DNA from: Numida meleagris
Lineage: Eukaryota > Chordata > Aves > Galliformes > Numididae
Direction: 5' to 3'
Length of the DNA: 64,000 nt
NCBI RefSeq assembly: GCF_002078875.1
Contig: NC_034409.1
Span: 19,346,179-19,410,178 of the forward strand
Position numbers and translations under genes: made by a program. Shown here piece after piece: positions 49,489 to 63,900 of this stretch; within the stretch, counting starts at the first letter, position 1, and every line of letters begins with the position of its first letter. The notes beneath the pieces were generated by a model. The model saw only the letters and a list, made by a program, of their open reading frames with translations. It was not told the DNA's origin and searched no databases.

Positions 49489-51059
49489 GTTCTATTTACT
49501 TAAGTTTTATACTTCTCTATAAATCAATCAGTCAAAATGTAAATGCTAGTGTAACATCAGAGACTTCAAAAGTGGAATCACATATCTTCTGGTATCTTTT
49601 AATAAATAGAAAAAACACTGCAAAACATTGTTTGTTCATATCTGAAGAACTACACTTATTTTCATTTCTGTTTCTCTTCTGCTGAGACAGCTTTTTAATC
49701 TCATTCTGACAATACAAAGAAAGGATTAGAAACAGAAGTGCAAAAAATTGCATTTAAATCTGCATTAACTCTTCATGCATTACTTTCCCTAGTCTCCATT
49801 AAATAATTAAATTTGAAGAAAGAATATGAAATAAGTTCAAAATTCTCAAGTTTCAAGAAGTTTCTCGTCAGTATCTTCATTGTGATACTTATTTCCTTGA
49901 TTCTATGAATATTCATCAAATTGACGTGTTTGAAGTGTTTAACATGACAACCAGAACATGTGTTTCAGCCATATATTTAAATGTGTTCTAAGTATGGATC
50001 TTTTTTCTTAATAAAATTTAAGATGAAGTTAAATTATAAATTGATACTTCAGTGAAGAACTCTCTCCCTTTAGAGAGTTTAAAATATTTTTCTGAATATA
50101 TTGTGAAAAAAACTTTGCAAGTGAGAAAGAAAGCCGTTGATCCTGCTCATCAAAATGAGTTGGGGTGGTGGTTTTCTTTTTCACAGATCAGAGAATACAA
50201 ATAAATCAGTTTAGTAGAAACCAATTTAGTAGCAAATTGGAAATTATCTATGTGATTATTTGTACCAGCCCAAGAGATTTGGGACTAAACTGTTATACTG
50301 CTGTTGTGAGGAGAAATTTCTAATTGGTTAGAGGAACTTAGGCATTGCTGAGGAATTTTCCCCCTTGAAAGGGATAGGAAAAGCAAATATATCCATATTT
50401 AGGAGATATTTTGTCTCAGTGAACTCGTCAAAGTTCAGGTTTGTTTCAGAATATTGTCTGGTTTGCCTTTTTACCCCAAGTAGCTGCTGAGTAACTGAAG
50501 TGTCCAAGATGAGTCCCTTCCTACTGAGTATCTGGGGACATTGCATTGGAAGATTTGAAAGTTCAGGCCACTTAGCTAGTAGCAGTGGAACTTACAAATC
50601 CTGATTCCAAGTCTCCTAATACTGCTTTATATGTTTGAATTTCTGACAGAATTGAAACTGTTTTGAAAACCCTTTAAAGATGGGCCATTTATAGATTACT
50701 ACACATCGTAGTATTGAGAGAATTTAGAAATAATAAAAATCAACAGACACTGTTAAATATATCAGATTTTCTCCACCACCTGGAAGTCAATCTTAACTGT
50801 AATTATTCCATTAAAAACATAAAAGATAGCATCAGATACACTTTTAATACAATAGCAGTTAACAATCTGATGCAAAAAACTTTCAAATTAATGATTTAAA
50901 GAGTGTAAGCAAGAGCCTTGGGGTTATTATAATTTTCTGTGGTTTAGAATACAAATATCTGTGGTACTTTCATGACACTTTTGAAAAATATTCATGTTTT
51001 AATGTCCTGTTCATTAGTATTTATGATGACTTCCATAGATATTACAGTCAAAGTTCTCT
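49489..51059. other. No gene recognised
   Basis: AT-rich unique-looking DNA. Overlapping opposite-strand ORFs at 49473-49753 carry no motif. Confidence 0.55.
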
Positions 51060-51445
51060 GTAGAATAGAGTAGAATAATGCAGCAGGAAAAGATCTTCAA
51101 AGACCATTTTATCCAACTGCCTTACCTCCAGGGCTAACCAAAATTAAAGCATATTATTGAGGGCATTATCTCAATGAACAGCCTTGGTTAATCATCCACC
51201 TCTTTAGGAAGTCCGTTCCAGTATTTGAGCACCTTCACAGTAAGGAAATTCTTCCTAATGTCCAGTCTGACCATCCGCTTGTGCTGTTCTGTGCCGTTCC
51301 CACGTGCCCCGTCAACCACTCCCAGGAGCAGAGCCCAGCATCTTGCTCTGCACTTCCCCTCCTCAGGGAGCTGCAGGGAGCAATGAGGCTGCCTATCAAC
51401 CTATCAGCCTCCTTCCTCCAGCCTAGTCAACCCAAGCTGAAGATT
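51060..51445 (-). mobile_element. Old CR1 relic, 3' portion
   Basis: Complement words typical of CR1 include TTTAGGAAGTCCGTTCCAGT, then AGTAAGGAAATTCTTCCTAA and GTCCAGTCTGACC. The terminal octamers near 51060 are eroded. It ends near CCAGCCTAGTCAACCCAAG. Divergence is high, so it is older than the 27-kb copy. Confidence 0.82.
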
Positions 51446-54400
51446 AGGGCAAAATGGAGATGAACACTTAAAACTTCAAATTGAAAAAATCTATAAACTT
51501 GAAAAGAAATCTGCAGACTTTTTTAAAAGAGAAAAATAAACTATTCATAAAAATTTGGCCTGTCTTTTTCTGAAAATGATTTGTTTTACATCTTCTTGTA
51601 GTCTATTCACTAGATATTTACAACCATTTATTCCTAAAGTTTTGTAAATTCAAGATTCTGGAAGTTTTTATTTTCATTTGTATGTATTTTGCCTAATTCA
51701 TTATGCAAAGTGAATACCGCTACACTGCAACTGTGAAGATCAAGGTTAAGTATGAATTCTGTTTGTTACATTAATGCAGTGATGAGATATGCCTAGGACT
51801 CAACTTATTCCTTGTTTTCAAGTTGCACAAGACCAGAGTTGCTAAAGTATAAATTCACTATAACTGAATATAAATTATGATATGTATGGCAGCTGACAAA
51901 AAAAAAAAGAGTGTTTGTTTTTAGTGTGTTTGTGGCAGGGAGATAGTAAATGTATTAATATATGTATTGTACCTAAATCATCGCAGAAGTGCACAAAAAT
52001 TAACTGAATAGACTAATAGGTTTTTTTTTATTTTATTTTCAAATTATCCACTCTACTTAGAGACATTAGAAGACTGCAAGGCTGACCTGGATAACAATGA
52101 TAAATCCTCTATTAATGTTTCAGAATGTAAATCTGCATGTACATTTCTTGCTAGCTCATGAAGATAGCTGAGTCAATGAAAACCAGTAAGATCTATTATG
52201 TCAGTATCTGCTGCAACATTCTCAAGTCCATAGTTCAATGTCTCTTGAACCCATTAGGCCTTTCAAGCCTCAAGAACTGTTGTTCACACACATATTAATT
52301 CTTTGTATTGAAATCCCTTATGATTTTTTTATTATTGGAATTTATAGAGCATGAACAGTAGAGCTCTTTCATAATTTCTAATGAAATTACATATTTTCCC
52401 AAAGTGCTCAAAAGGCAGCTATTCACTGCATAAAATAGTGGTCTGTAACATCTGATTTTGAAAACCTAAACATTTATTTGGTTGTGAAGTTGCCTAAAGC
52501 TTTTGAAATTGCTATCCTTTTGAAAAATTTGAACTGTCTAGGAGGAGATTTACTGATATGGTTGACATTGTGTTCTTTAGTTCAACTGGCATTCTACTGC
52601 AATCTTTAATTCTAAAAAACTCAGTGCCCAAAAATTTCTTAAAAGCCATATCAGAAATGCAAGAAAAATGATGTATCATTGGTGTTAAATGGACATTGGG
52701 AGTGCTAATTTGTAGTAATATAACCCTACTGCTTTCATTTACATCGCTATATGAATGATCATATTTCCCCTATTGATATCTTATTATTTCCGGACGTGCT
52801 TTCACTTTTGGGGAAAAAAAGACTTCGTTTTGTCACTTGGAATATAATTCAATGAAAAGGTAACACAGACGAGGGGGGTTCAGCACCCTTTTCTATTATC
52901 ACTGGATCTGCAGGCAGCCTTAGTAACTGATGTTTCCTTCTGAGTTTCCTTTGAAAATGCGCACTGAAGAAATGTAAACTTAGATGAAATAACTTGGAAG
53001 GCAGACAACTACCAGAAATGATCTATGTATGTTTATACAGAAACACCTACATCCATTAAAGAAATCTTTGTTAATAAACAGTGAAAGTCACACATTAGAA
53101 CAGTAGCAAACTTAAGCTTTTTAAACTCTGGAAATTTAGAATTAAGTGACAGTCTATCCCAGCAATATTTACCAGTGCTTGTTTTATTTAACCTGGACAT
53201 TTTAACTGCATATCAGGAAGCATCATACAAAATTAAAAATTACCAAGTCTTTTATACCTTTTAGTCAAGCACAAGCGATTAGACTTAGCGTTCAAATTGC
53301 ATTCTTGACATATAGTTATATAAAAGACTGAACTAAATAACGATCTCCTTTTCCTTATCATCTGTAATCAAAGCATATGGTGAGTTATTAGGGTGTCTTT
53401 AGGGAATCAGCCCATTGTTAGGAGCTCAGCAATATAATACAATGTTCTTTAAAGCTATTTCAGTAGAAATTCTAAGATCACTGTAAAAACAAAACAGAAC
53501 AAAAACCCACAAAAGTCCTGCCCTGTGTTCTTTAGCTTGTTTTCTTAATGTCTTTTACCTCAATATTTATGTCTTCATTCTCAACAGTATCATAATGACG
53601 TGGAGTCCTAGAAGACTCTGGAGGTGGCAGTGATCACAATGATGCTTCTTGTGTCTCTGAGATGAATCATTACCTGTATTTCCACTCAGTGGTTCACTCT
53701 TGACAGGTGACCAGTGTCTCCAAAAGAAAAACAATCTCTTTCCATTCACCAGGGAAAAGACTACAATAGCAACATATCCAGCTCCTGTCTCCTCTACTTG
53801 GAAATCTGTCTTAACCATCTCATGGTTGAAATAGGATTGCCAAAGACCTCTCCATAGACAGACTCACTGCCTGTGGACTTTCCAGAATTTCATGTTCAAA
53901 TAATTTGATTTTAAAATTTGAATGGTTAAACCAATCTGGAAGTTTTTTTACTTAACAGTGGATTCAGAACTTCCACATAGAATTACATACTGCGTCCACT
54001 TACTACTTAACTGGTCAATTCGATTACTAAGCAAAAATGTTACTTTGTTTCACATATGCAGGCAAAAGAGAAGGCTCATTTAAAGGTTTATAACTTTTCT
54101 ATTTTAAATATAGGACTTACAATTTCTAATTAATTTTATTCTATAAGGAAAATAATATTGTTTAGTTGAACAGTTTGGCCACAAACAGAAATATTATATC
54201 AAGTTAAAAGTCGACACTACTGTTTGTGTTTGTTTGCACACATACTGATTTTCACTGCTTTTATTTCAGTTGTACATACAAAATTAAAATATAGACATAA
54301 AGAATTAATTAGGGCATGGATTGAAATTTCTTTCTACGAACAATGAGATTCAAAGCCACATCTTCATGTCCTAATTCTTTAAATTTTCCATAAATATAGT

Positions 54401-57400
54401 CTTTAACTTTATACATATCTATGTACATATTGGATTTGTTTTCATCTTTTTGTACATTTGGTCATACAAAGAGGATGGGAAGCATATAGACATAATTATT
54501 TGTGCCTTGGACATAACAAATTGCTTTAAAGGAACTCTTTGAACAAAAATGTTAAAGTTAAGATATAAACAATGCCAGACAGCTGTCTTTTGTTAAACCT
54601 AAGTCTTACTCAGTTATTGTTTTTAAGGTATTTAGTAATAACATCCTTTCAAACACATGTCATCTCTGTATTAGTAGCACTGTTTGTCTAAGTTCTGTAG
54701 TCAAATCTCAGTGTATTCCAAACTCACAGAAATCTTTATTGAATGGTGGTTGGTAAGATAAAAAAAAAAAAAAAAAAAAAGACGTACACATTGGCTACAA
54801 TAGTTGTATACTGAATACTGATAATTATCCAATTCTTGGATAATCCTAATATTTGCTTTCTGGAGATTGGAAACATTATATCAGGACTAACCTAAATTAA
54901 CTACACTGTAATACTTGACTTACTCCACTTAAAAAATAGGAAAAAAAAATGGAGGAGGAGAATTCCTTTGCCAATATGCACCTTTATATCCTGAAAAGGT
55001 CTCTGTCAGTGTTTCACATTAATAGCTTGTTGAGCTCTCCATCTTCCTTTGCAGTCTGTCAGCAACAGAGATATTTTTAAATTTGACAGTTTAAGAAACC
55101 TTCAGAGGACTGTGTGTAAGTGACCCACAGCATTCCAAGCTGCTTGTGAATTTTCAATAGAGCTTCTATTTTTTCCTGTTTATTTCTATTCAGATTAACC
55201 AATGTTAGGTAACAAACATGAATTATAAAAAAGACAGAATATGATTTTAGTTTGCTGGAGAGATAGCAATAGAATGTAGAAAAAAATAATATTTCATTTT
55301 TCATACTCTCTCCAGAATGAATATTGGCTGAAAAGGAAAGGGGAAACAGTTATTGAGGAAATGTTAGAGTTCATAGGCAAAAGAATTAGAGATAACTGAG
55401 AATTCTGTGATGAAATCAATGGATTTAACAAGACACTTAAAGGTATGTAAGAATACCAAAATAATTTTTGATGGAAAACTATGTTTTACTAAAACAGTAG
55501 CAATCTGTGCAAATTAAAAAAGTATGAACTTCAATGGATTCATTGCTATTAAACTGTATGCAATAAAGTTTTATAGTTTTTTTAGTTTTATATAATTGTA
55601 TCCCAGATATAAGAAAGGCACTATAAGCAAATTATATTATAACTCTTTAAGGTTTATTATCTTAGTAAGTTTATCTTAAATGTGTCCAGAAAAACAATAA
55701 GGTGATAAATGATTATATATCTTCATTAACGCACTGAAGGAACGGACTACACAGAGACATTAAAGAAAGGTTAGAACAAGTTAGAGGAAGAAAAAACTAG
55801 AAGAAATCATCAGTAGAATAGATACATGAGACATACTCCTCTTTAAGAAGCAGAAAAAATAATGACATGACATGGAGGAACTGAAGTATATGTACAGCTC
55901 CGTAACATAATATCTTCATGACTGCATTAATGCAAGTTAGTTCCAGTTAACACTGTTAACAGGAACTGAAAAGCGGGTTAATAAAATTATGTCATGTTCA
56001 CGGAAAGAGTGAGAGATGTGCACAAATGGCAAATTTTGCAAGTTCCTAAGAATGTATTTGTGCCAGTTGGTATTTTATTGTCCTGACCAGAACATGTTTG
56101 GAATTTATGAGGAAATGTTGATACTGTATTGTAGAATATCCTTAGTAATCTCAACAGTGACAAATCATTCTGAATAGAAATCACATTGCAAAATGTGCCA
56201 ATGAGTACTGTCTGTTTAAACAAGCCAAAAGAGAAAAGCAGGAGTACACATATTCTAAACTCTTCAAAGTCAGATGAAGTCTCAGTCATAACAAATTCAA
56301 TACACAGTGAAACCAAAATTTTGCATCTAATAGTTCACTAATATTTTCTTTATGAAAAAAAAAGAACAAATGTGAGGGCTTCATGAGGATATGATGAGGA
56401 TAGAGTAGAGATCTAGTAAATGTTTACAAGAAGCATAAACACGAGTTTTGATCTTTTTTCTTTATACATACCTTTGTTTTCAGAAAAAAGACTATGATCT
56501 AAAGAGAAGGTGTGACCATTCTTTGACATGAATTTCCCACATATGAGAGGTTCAGACACATTTGAAAAATAATTGAGAGAATGCTCCACACTGCCTGTGA
56601 AAAAGGGAAATAAAAAGAAGATGTATAGGAAGAAAGAGCAGTAGATCTTATGTATCTTCTTCTCAGTTAATGGAAGATTCTGTGGGAGATTCTTTCACCC
56701 TTTTGAATCTCCAACATAACTTTCCATTTAATGAGAAGATTTTGTTTTATTAAAAGTAGCTTTGCATGACATGACTCTCTCTTTAAGAAAAGGAATAACA
56801 TAGAATCAAAAGATTATAATTTTATAACTGAAGAATGAGGAGATCTTCGATTTCCAAAATTTGTTATCTTCAAAATATTCTGAAATAACTTTATTTTTCA
56901 AAAATGAACTGTGAAATAAAGGTTTATGCAGAAAGAAAACCAATTCTTATGCTGAAGATCCTGAACTGCTGACACAGTTCCTCTCGATATAGGAATTCTG
57001 AGAAACAGGATTTGAATTCTGCAAATTACAGTGAACTCATCAGCATTAGAAGGGAGGTCTCCTGTTCACAGGTGCAGGCAAAACGTTTAATCGTCTGATA
57101 TTGTTCATTACCACAGAAAGTAGAAAGAACTATATTTAGGCAGTCATCCAGTTTAAACACAGTGTGGTGTTGCTCACAGCACACTACTTGCTCCGTATTG
57201 CTGTTTAGAGACAACAGAGACACAGAAACCATGGAACTGCCAATTATTTAATGTGTTTTCATAAGAGGAAATGTTCTACAAAAGTACTAAAAACATTAGA
57301 ATGGATAGCAGGAGTAGAAATTAAGATCTTAGACTGACCTTCAAATATAGAAACTGAAGAATATTGGGTGAACCTGCATTTTCTCTATATTTGTCATTTG

Positions 57401-58151
57401 TGGGATACTGCTCAGGTTTTATGCGCAGAGAGACTGATAGAAAACTTCTGACTAAAATTGAAGTGCACATATTTAACAAGGCAGTTAGTGATATGAATAA
57501 CTTATCCAGACTTCTGACAGATCCTCTATCTCTGACAGCTTTAATGTCCATGAGGGAAGGCAGTTATTCATTTTCACATTTAATATGCAATCCAGTTCAA
57601 ACTAAAATTATTTTGGGAAGTTCTATGTTTACCTGCATTGAGGAAAGTAGTGGAATAATGACTGGAATTAATTTGTTTTGTTCCTGAAAGCAGGATAAAT
57701 ACAAAGGCAAAAAGAAATATCTGAGGTCATTTCTGCCTGTTGCAAAATTTATTGCTAACAAAAGTTAGGTGATCATCTTTTTTTCAGATACAGGTTTTCC
57801 CTTCTTCAAATGTAGATTCCTCTCTTGATTGTACTATGTAATATTTAGGACAAATAATTTCCTTGTTTCTCATATAAAAATCTTTACTCATCCTCATTTT
57901 TGTATTCCGTATACATTTCTTGGTACCAATTAAAGTGTAATTATTGGGGAAAAAAATGGAAATAAGAAGGATATTTTAATCAAAAGACTTTACTATGATC
58001 TTCCCCCACATACTATGGGGGAAACACTAATGAGCATTGTGTTTTCCTTCAGCATTTAAGATACCGTTTGATAAACCAGTGTTTTTATATTTACTCTTTA
58101 TTGAAATCCAGATTTCATGAGTTTCAGTTCCTGAATATCTTTTAGGAACCA
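51446..58151. other. Long gene-free stretch
   Basis: About 6.7 kb of AT-rich DNA without a recognised repeat, apart from poly(A) at 54760-54780 and short A-runs. ORFs at 55987-56316 and 57364-57687 exceed 100 codons but have no motif, and the second has an opposite-strand ORF over the same bases. Probably intergenic or intronic. Confidence 0.5.
54760..54780. repeat. Poly(A) run
   Basis: Twenty-one consecutive A's without a recognisable retrocopy upstream. Confidence 0.95.
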
Positions 58152-58520
58152 AATGTTTGAGGGGAGACCTTATTGCTCTCTTCAAATACCTGAAAGGTGA
58201 TTGCAGTGAGAGCGGGGCTGGTCTCTTCTCACTGGTGACAGGTGACAGGACAAGGGAAAATGGCCTCAAGCTGCGCCAGGGGAGGTTTAGGTTGGATATC
58301 AGGAAAAACTTCTTTACAGAAAGGGCTGTTAAGCACTGGAACAGGCTCACCAGGGACGTGGTTGAGTGACCATCCCTGAATGTGTTTAAAAACCGTTTGG
58401 ATGTGGTGCTCGGGGACATGATTTAGTGGTGGGTTGTTAGAGCAGTATGGTTAGGTTGCGGTTGGACTTGATGATCTTGAAGATCCTTTCCAACCTGAGA
58501 AATTCTATGATTCTATGATG
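58152..58520 (+). mobile_element. CR1 LINE, 3' end
   Basis: The open segment 58157-58369 encodes [39 protein letters not shown] and [12 protein letters not shown], the C-terminal end of CR1 ORF2. A premature TGA (58366-58368) falls just before the family's usual end. The 3' UTR follows, and ATTCTATGATTCTATGATG closes the element. It is severely 5'-truncated (about 370 bases) and moderately well preserved. Confidence 0.93.
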
Positions 58521-60568
58521 AAATGACTTTAAATCACATTTAGTTAACACTTACATTAGGCACTATTTATGGCCAGACACTATCCTGAAATCATGGATTG
58601 CTTGTAAGTATTTAAAGAAAATATTCAGGTCCAATTAAAGTAATAATGGTGGCATCATCATCATCATATATAGTTATTTTCTGTTGTGTTCTTCATGTAT
58701 TCATTTGGTCCTCTTTTCAAAATGTTCTGTGGTCACTGCCAAATGCAAAAGACGCAGTGGACATCTCATTCCTCTCTGCAATTGAAAGAAGAAAGATTTA
58801 ACCACATCGATTTAGACAGATGCTGATGGTCTTAAATAAAGAGAAACAATCCATTCAAGTACCTCTGGGAGTGGGAAAGACTGTGTTCATATGGAATGAG
58901 ACTTTAAATAGAATGTTCTGCTCTATTATATTAAAAGTGTATTTGTACTCAGTGAAATAAATTTAAATTGATTCTTTTTCTTTTTTTACATCTGGCACGA
59001 TGAACAATTCTAGCTACATTGTATTACTTGTGAAGTGTCTCGTCGGAGGTGCAGGAGTGAGGGGGCATAGGAACTTTACTATTCTGCATTTCAATTCTTT
59101 TTTTTTAATTAACTATTTCCTGTTAAATTAAGATAGTCTCCAAAAAAAAGATTACTTTCAAAAACTTTTTTTTTTTAACTTTTAATGTAAAATTTTTTGA
59201 CATACGCTTCAGAAAATATTTAATATTTGCTTTGGATTTAGTTTTCATAGGGAGGATACAGTGATATAACAATTATTAATTACCTAATAAATAAGCAATC
59301 CATGTAACTTCTTTGTTACATGGCAAATACAGGTCCACACAGAGATCTCACACTAGTCCCCATGACCAGAATTTATTAGCAGTATGGACTGCTGGTCCAG
59401 GTGAGCTTTACTAATTAAAGTATCCGGGAAGGTCTAACTAATCTTTGCATTGCCTCTTCATTACCCATAGAAAAAAAGAAGTCCCATACTGACTCAGGAT
59501 GAAAGATTAAAGTGAGATGGTCCCTGACTCAGGAAAGTAGAGTTGCTTAGCTATCTTGGAAAATTAAAGCTCTGAACTAAATGGGATTGAAGTTCATGCT
59601 TTTTGTTTGTTTGTTTGTTTGTCCTAAGTAAATCATTACGTGCTGTACATGAATTAGGATGATTTGCTAAATTGGGACCGGATATGCTACATATGACTAT
59701 GTTAGATTTGAAAAAGAATTATTCAGACAGTGTGGAAATACAAAATTAGCTTATGCCACACTAATTTAGTCAATGATTTTTTCTGTATCCCATGAGTGTT
59801 GTGAGACAATAATTATCTCATTCTCAAGTAGCCGGACATACAGTAATTTAAACTATCCAATTTAACTATCTTTGTTTCTTTGTTAATCATTTTAAATTAT
59901 AGCCATTAATTAATTTGAATATATCAGATGTGAATAGAAATCAGTAGTTTGGAGCAGTATTTTCTGTGTAATGTACAGTATGCTGTAATTAAAGCTAGAC
60001 AAGCTCTTTAAAAAAAAAAAATTCCCTTAATTTGTCATATATGAGCACATGGTGAGCTTAATTAATGTCAGTAGGGTAAAATCAAGCATTTTAAAGTGCT
60101 AATTTAGGATAACAGAATATGAGCTGCTGCAATTTGGAAATGCTAATTCATTTCTAATTGTGTGGTTTGTTTCTGAAGCATTTCATTGTTTTAGACACAG
60201 AACAATTGAACATGTAGGAGGAAGTGTTGAATAATATTTTAAGATATACTTTCTGGTTGTCTGAAAGCCTAACAGTCTTTAAAATTTCAAAGAGAAATAT
60301 TATAAATTTTGCAGACTATAATCAGATCTCTGGGGAAACTAAGCACAATTTTGGCAGTTACTGCAAATATCACTAAATCAGGATTCCACCAGACTCCAAG
60401 CAGGAGAGCAGCTTATGTTGAAACTGTGTTAGCAAGTTGCCCCTGGGATGGCTTTTCCATTCAGAAAGTTTTTGCCAAATCTAGTTCAAGTAACTTTTTT
60501 GTATCTGTTTTCATAAATTGAGTTTCTATATTCGAGTTCTACTGTTTTTTAAGATGAAAAAATCTTAA
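58521..60568. other. No gene; possible conserved non-coding stretch
   Basis: AT-rich DNA containing a TTTG microsatellite at 59601-59622. The part near 59890-60190 is rich in TAAT homeodomain-type cores and is noted as a finding. Confidence 0.5.
59601..59622. repeat. (TTTG)n microsatellite
   Basis: About five units. Confidence 0.92.
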
Positions 60569-60955
60569 CAGCCAGGCCCAGAGCGTAGTGGTTGATGTCA
60601 CAAAGTCTAGTTGGAGGCCAGTAATAAGTGGAGTACAGTCAGGCGGAGTCAGGCTTTTTCCAGTAATGCCCAGTGCCAGGATAAAAGTTGCAACACAGTG
60701 GTCCTGCCTGAATACCTTTACTGTGTGGATGACAGAGCACTGCACAGGTTGCCCACAGATTCTGCGGAGTCTCTTCCTTGGAGATCTTCAAAAGCCACCT
60801 GGATGATATCCTGGGCAACCTGGTCTGGCTGGCCCCTCTTGAGCAGAATTGGGCCAGGTAGCTTCCAGAGGTCCCTGCCAACCTCAGCCATGGTGCAGTT
60901 TTGTCACCAGCCTTGCCCCCATCCAGACACCTCTATGATTCTGAGATTCTGGAAA
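60569..60955 (+). mobile_element. CR1 relic with internal deletion
   Basis: It starts with RT-region sequence (GCCAGGCCCAGAG, then GTTGGAGGCCAGTAATAAGT). It then jumps to the ORF2 C-terminal and 3' region (CACAGGTTGCCCA, CTTCCTTGGAGATCTTCAAA, TGATATCCTGGGCAACCTGG). It ends in CTCTATGATTCTGAGATTCTG. Most of the part between the two regions is missing. The ORFs at 60588-60997 are chance readings of the relic. Confidence 0.8.
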
Positions 60956-63900
60956 CATGAAGAGCCTTATCTCCTCTGTGGAGCCAATTTCTGGTGAACA
61001 TGGGTTATAATGTTGTGTCGAGGCTGATGCAATTCTGACTACACAACCTAGCCAAGTTAGCTTTATTTGAGTGAAGTTATTTAGTATTAATAACTTTACC
61101 AAAACCTAAACTGGCTATCTGCCAATACAGTAGCACAGTTTTTGATGAAGAAGAGTTGGCTCTTCAAGGGCTCAGGGTCTGCTGCATGGCTTGCTGTATG
61201 ATTCATTCTGCAGTTCTTCAGATGTCCTATGAAATAACCTCATTTTTTAAATAGCTTCTGTTTCAATTTTGTTCCCACACTGAATTTTTTTCTGCGTGAT
61301 AACAGAAAAGTAGCCAGGAGCTGGATAGAACAAGCTAATTGCAGATTATTGCTGACATTATTTCAGAAGTACATGAGTTTGGACAATAAACATAAAGAGC
61401 TGGTTCCTTGTCTGAAACTGCTTACAACATTGTGAGCAGCCAAACAATGGGTTCAGAATATCAAAAGTCCTGCATTACGCAAGTTAATCAAATGACACTT
61501 ATTGCACGAATATCTTTCAAAACAGTTTCTACAAAGAAAGATATGGCTTGTTCTGATTTGACAATTAAGTTTCCTTACAAATTTTCCCAGAGTTGAGTAT
61601 ATTTATTTGGCTGAAATGTTTGGAATTTCCACTGTTGTATTTCATATTGTATGGCTGAGATTTCCACTACTCTGATAATTGCATTTCAGAAGTACTATGT
61701 ACACTCAGTTATAAAATTCACGGTACGTATTAGGGTGAATTGTGTTACATAATAGATATAATATTATTATCATTACTTCTGGAAAATCACAGAAATCTTC
61801 ACTTCAAGCACTTCAGCCAGATCAGTGACCTCTGATGCACAAAACAGACAATATAGTTTGCAAGATTCAATTTTTCTACCACTGACAGCTGCTGCATTTT
61901 CCCCTATAATCAGAGGCCTTTATGCTAAATATTCTCATTTAAATTAATTTTTAAGGTTAAGATTTTGTCACCCCGGAACAGCGGAGAAAATGGGGCCTTG
62001 CACTGAGAATCTTGTTATCTTCTGGATATTTAGCCTTGTTCACAAGAGGGGAGAAAATATTAAGGTTACATTAGAGCCAAATAAGGATAAGGCTTTTTAT
62101 CTCTTCTTTTCTTGTAGGAAATTCTCTTCCAGAATTGTATTAGTATTTTAGTACAATACCTATCCTGACAATTAGCACCATCGTTTCCTCAGCATGGCCC
62201 AATAATATGGGATAACTGATGACGTGGCTCTTCCCTCAGCTGTACAGAGTCAATGAAAGTTTCTGTGATAACATTGTAATCTTTAAAAATGTATGTTTTA
62301 GTTGAAATCTAAAAAGTAGAAAAGTGAATCTGGGGAGAAAACACACAGAGTCATCATAAATTACCCCATAAGCAGTTCTTGTGATAGTTCAACTCAGTTT
62401 TACGGATCAAAACGTTTTGATTAAGGTCAGGTAAAAGTCACTCCTATTTAAGTATTCAACTGCCCTAAGCCTCCCAAACTTTTGAAGTTCCACCAGCTTA
62501 CAAAACATTCAATAATTACTTAGAAAACAGCAGCAGAATTCAAAGGCATCAATTATCCTTCAGATGCAATAGCTTTCCAGGCATTAACAAAGACCTTTTC
62601 AAAAAGTGATGCTAGGACAAACAAGACATTCATTTGTAGCTTTCTTCTCCATTAACATAAATTTTATAGGGAGAAAAAAATGATTATTCTAGGTTCATTT
62701 ACTCAATCTCTGTGGAAAAATTGTGGTATAAATTAATAATTTGGCTTGGTGATGGAAACACAGTAACACAATTACAAATGAGATTTTCCTTAGATTTGAA
62801 TAAAGGCAATTTGAGGAAAGATTTAACAATATGTATTTAAAGAAGTTTTAAAATTTTTGAATCCCTGAAAACTTCTGGTGTGCACAATTATTTTAGTAAT
62901 ACTGTTTTGATATATCTCATACCAGTGAGTTAACATGTAAACCAATTAAGTCAAACCAGACTAGATCTCTGTTACAAGTGTCTGCAATGTGAAGGCTCAC
63001 AAGTTTTGACTGAATCTATATTCAGCTCAGCACTTATTTCTTGTACTTTTGTTGATTTTTATTAGTGGTTGTATCTGCTGACTGCTGACTTTAACATACC
63101 ATTTTAAAACTAGTGCAATCAATACAAATGTTTCCAAGAAACTTTTACCGTGTTTTGTTTTGGTTTCACTGTCATAGCAAAACCTGTGCAACTGAGCAAG
63201 TGATTCAGCACTTTTCTAGTTCCCTCCTTAGCTCTAGAGGAACCTGGCAAATCTGTGATTTTACAAACAGCCTCTTTACCAATGCTTCCATTTCCTAGAA
63301 AGTTTATTTTCTTTGTACCTGGGTTTGAAGGCAACAGAAGGTGCAAATACTTGAGATAACACCTACTCTACATTATATCAGAAGATAAACACTTTTTTGT
63401 CATAAGTAGTAGGGTTACCGTCATCTTTTCAAATACATTTATTTTCTAAGTATTATCGTAAAAGTATTACAATGCCAACGATGTATTAAATTACCAATAC
63501 TGAATTTACTTTGTATGAGCTGAATACTGTCAATTCTACTTTGATAAATCCGCATTATAAGTTAAAAATACTCAAAAGCAATAACTAAAATCACTCAGTT
63601 TTTTGCTACTGGCTCTCTATATTTTTCTAACTGTGGTAACCACTGGAACTGTCAGTTTGGATCTAACTTGTACACTGTTTTATGACTGGATGCAAAACTG
63701 AGACTTACCTTGAAAAAGTGCAAAATTACCACGGTTTTGACATGGGAAATAGGGTAAGAAAAAACAAGTAAAAAAAATAAATAAAAAATGTATGGTGAAA
63801 TTTAGGGAGGGTTGTTTGGTTTTATTGTAGTTTATAGAGATTTGAGACTATGATTATCTATCTATCTATCTATATGTACATAAAAGTAATTCATACTAAT

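Noticed and set aside
55987..56316. 109-codon minus-strand ORF
   Set aside because: It has hydrophobic AT-driven composition and no recognisable family.
56800..56850. CATAGAATCA-like CR1 tail word
   Set aside because: No further CR1 similarity follows in either direction.
57364..57687. 107-codon plus-strand ORF
   Set aside because: It overlaps a minus-strand ORF, has no domain, and no splice or codon-use evidence was visible.
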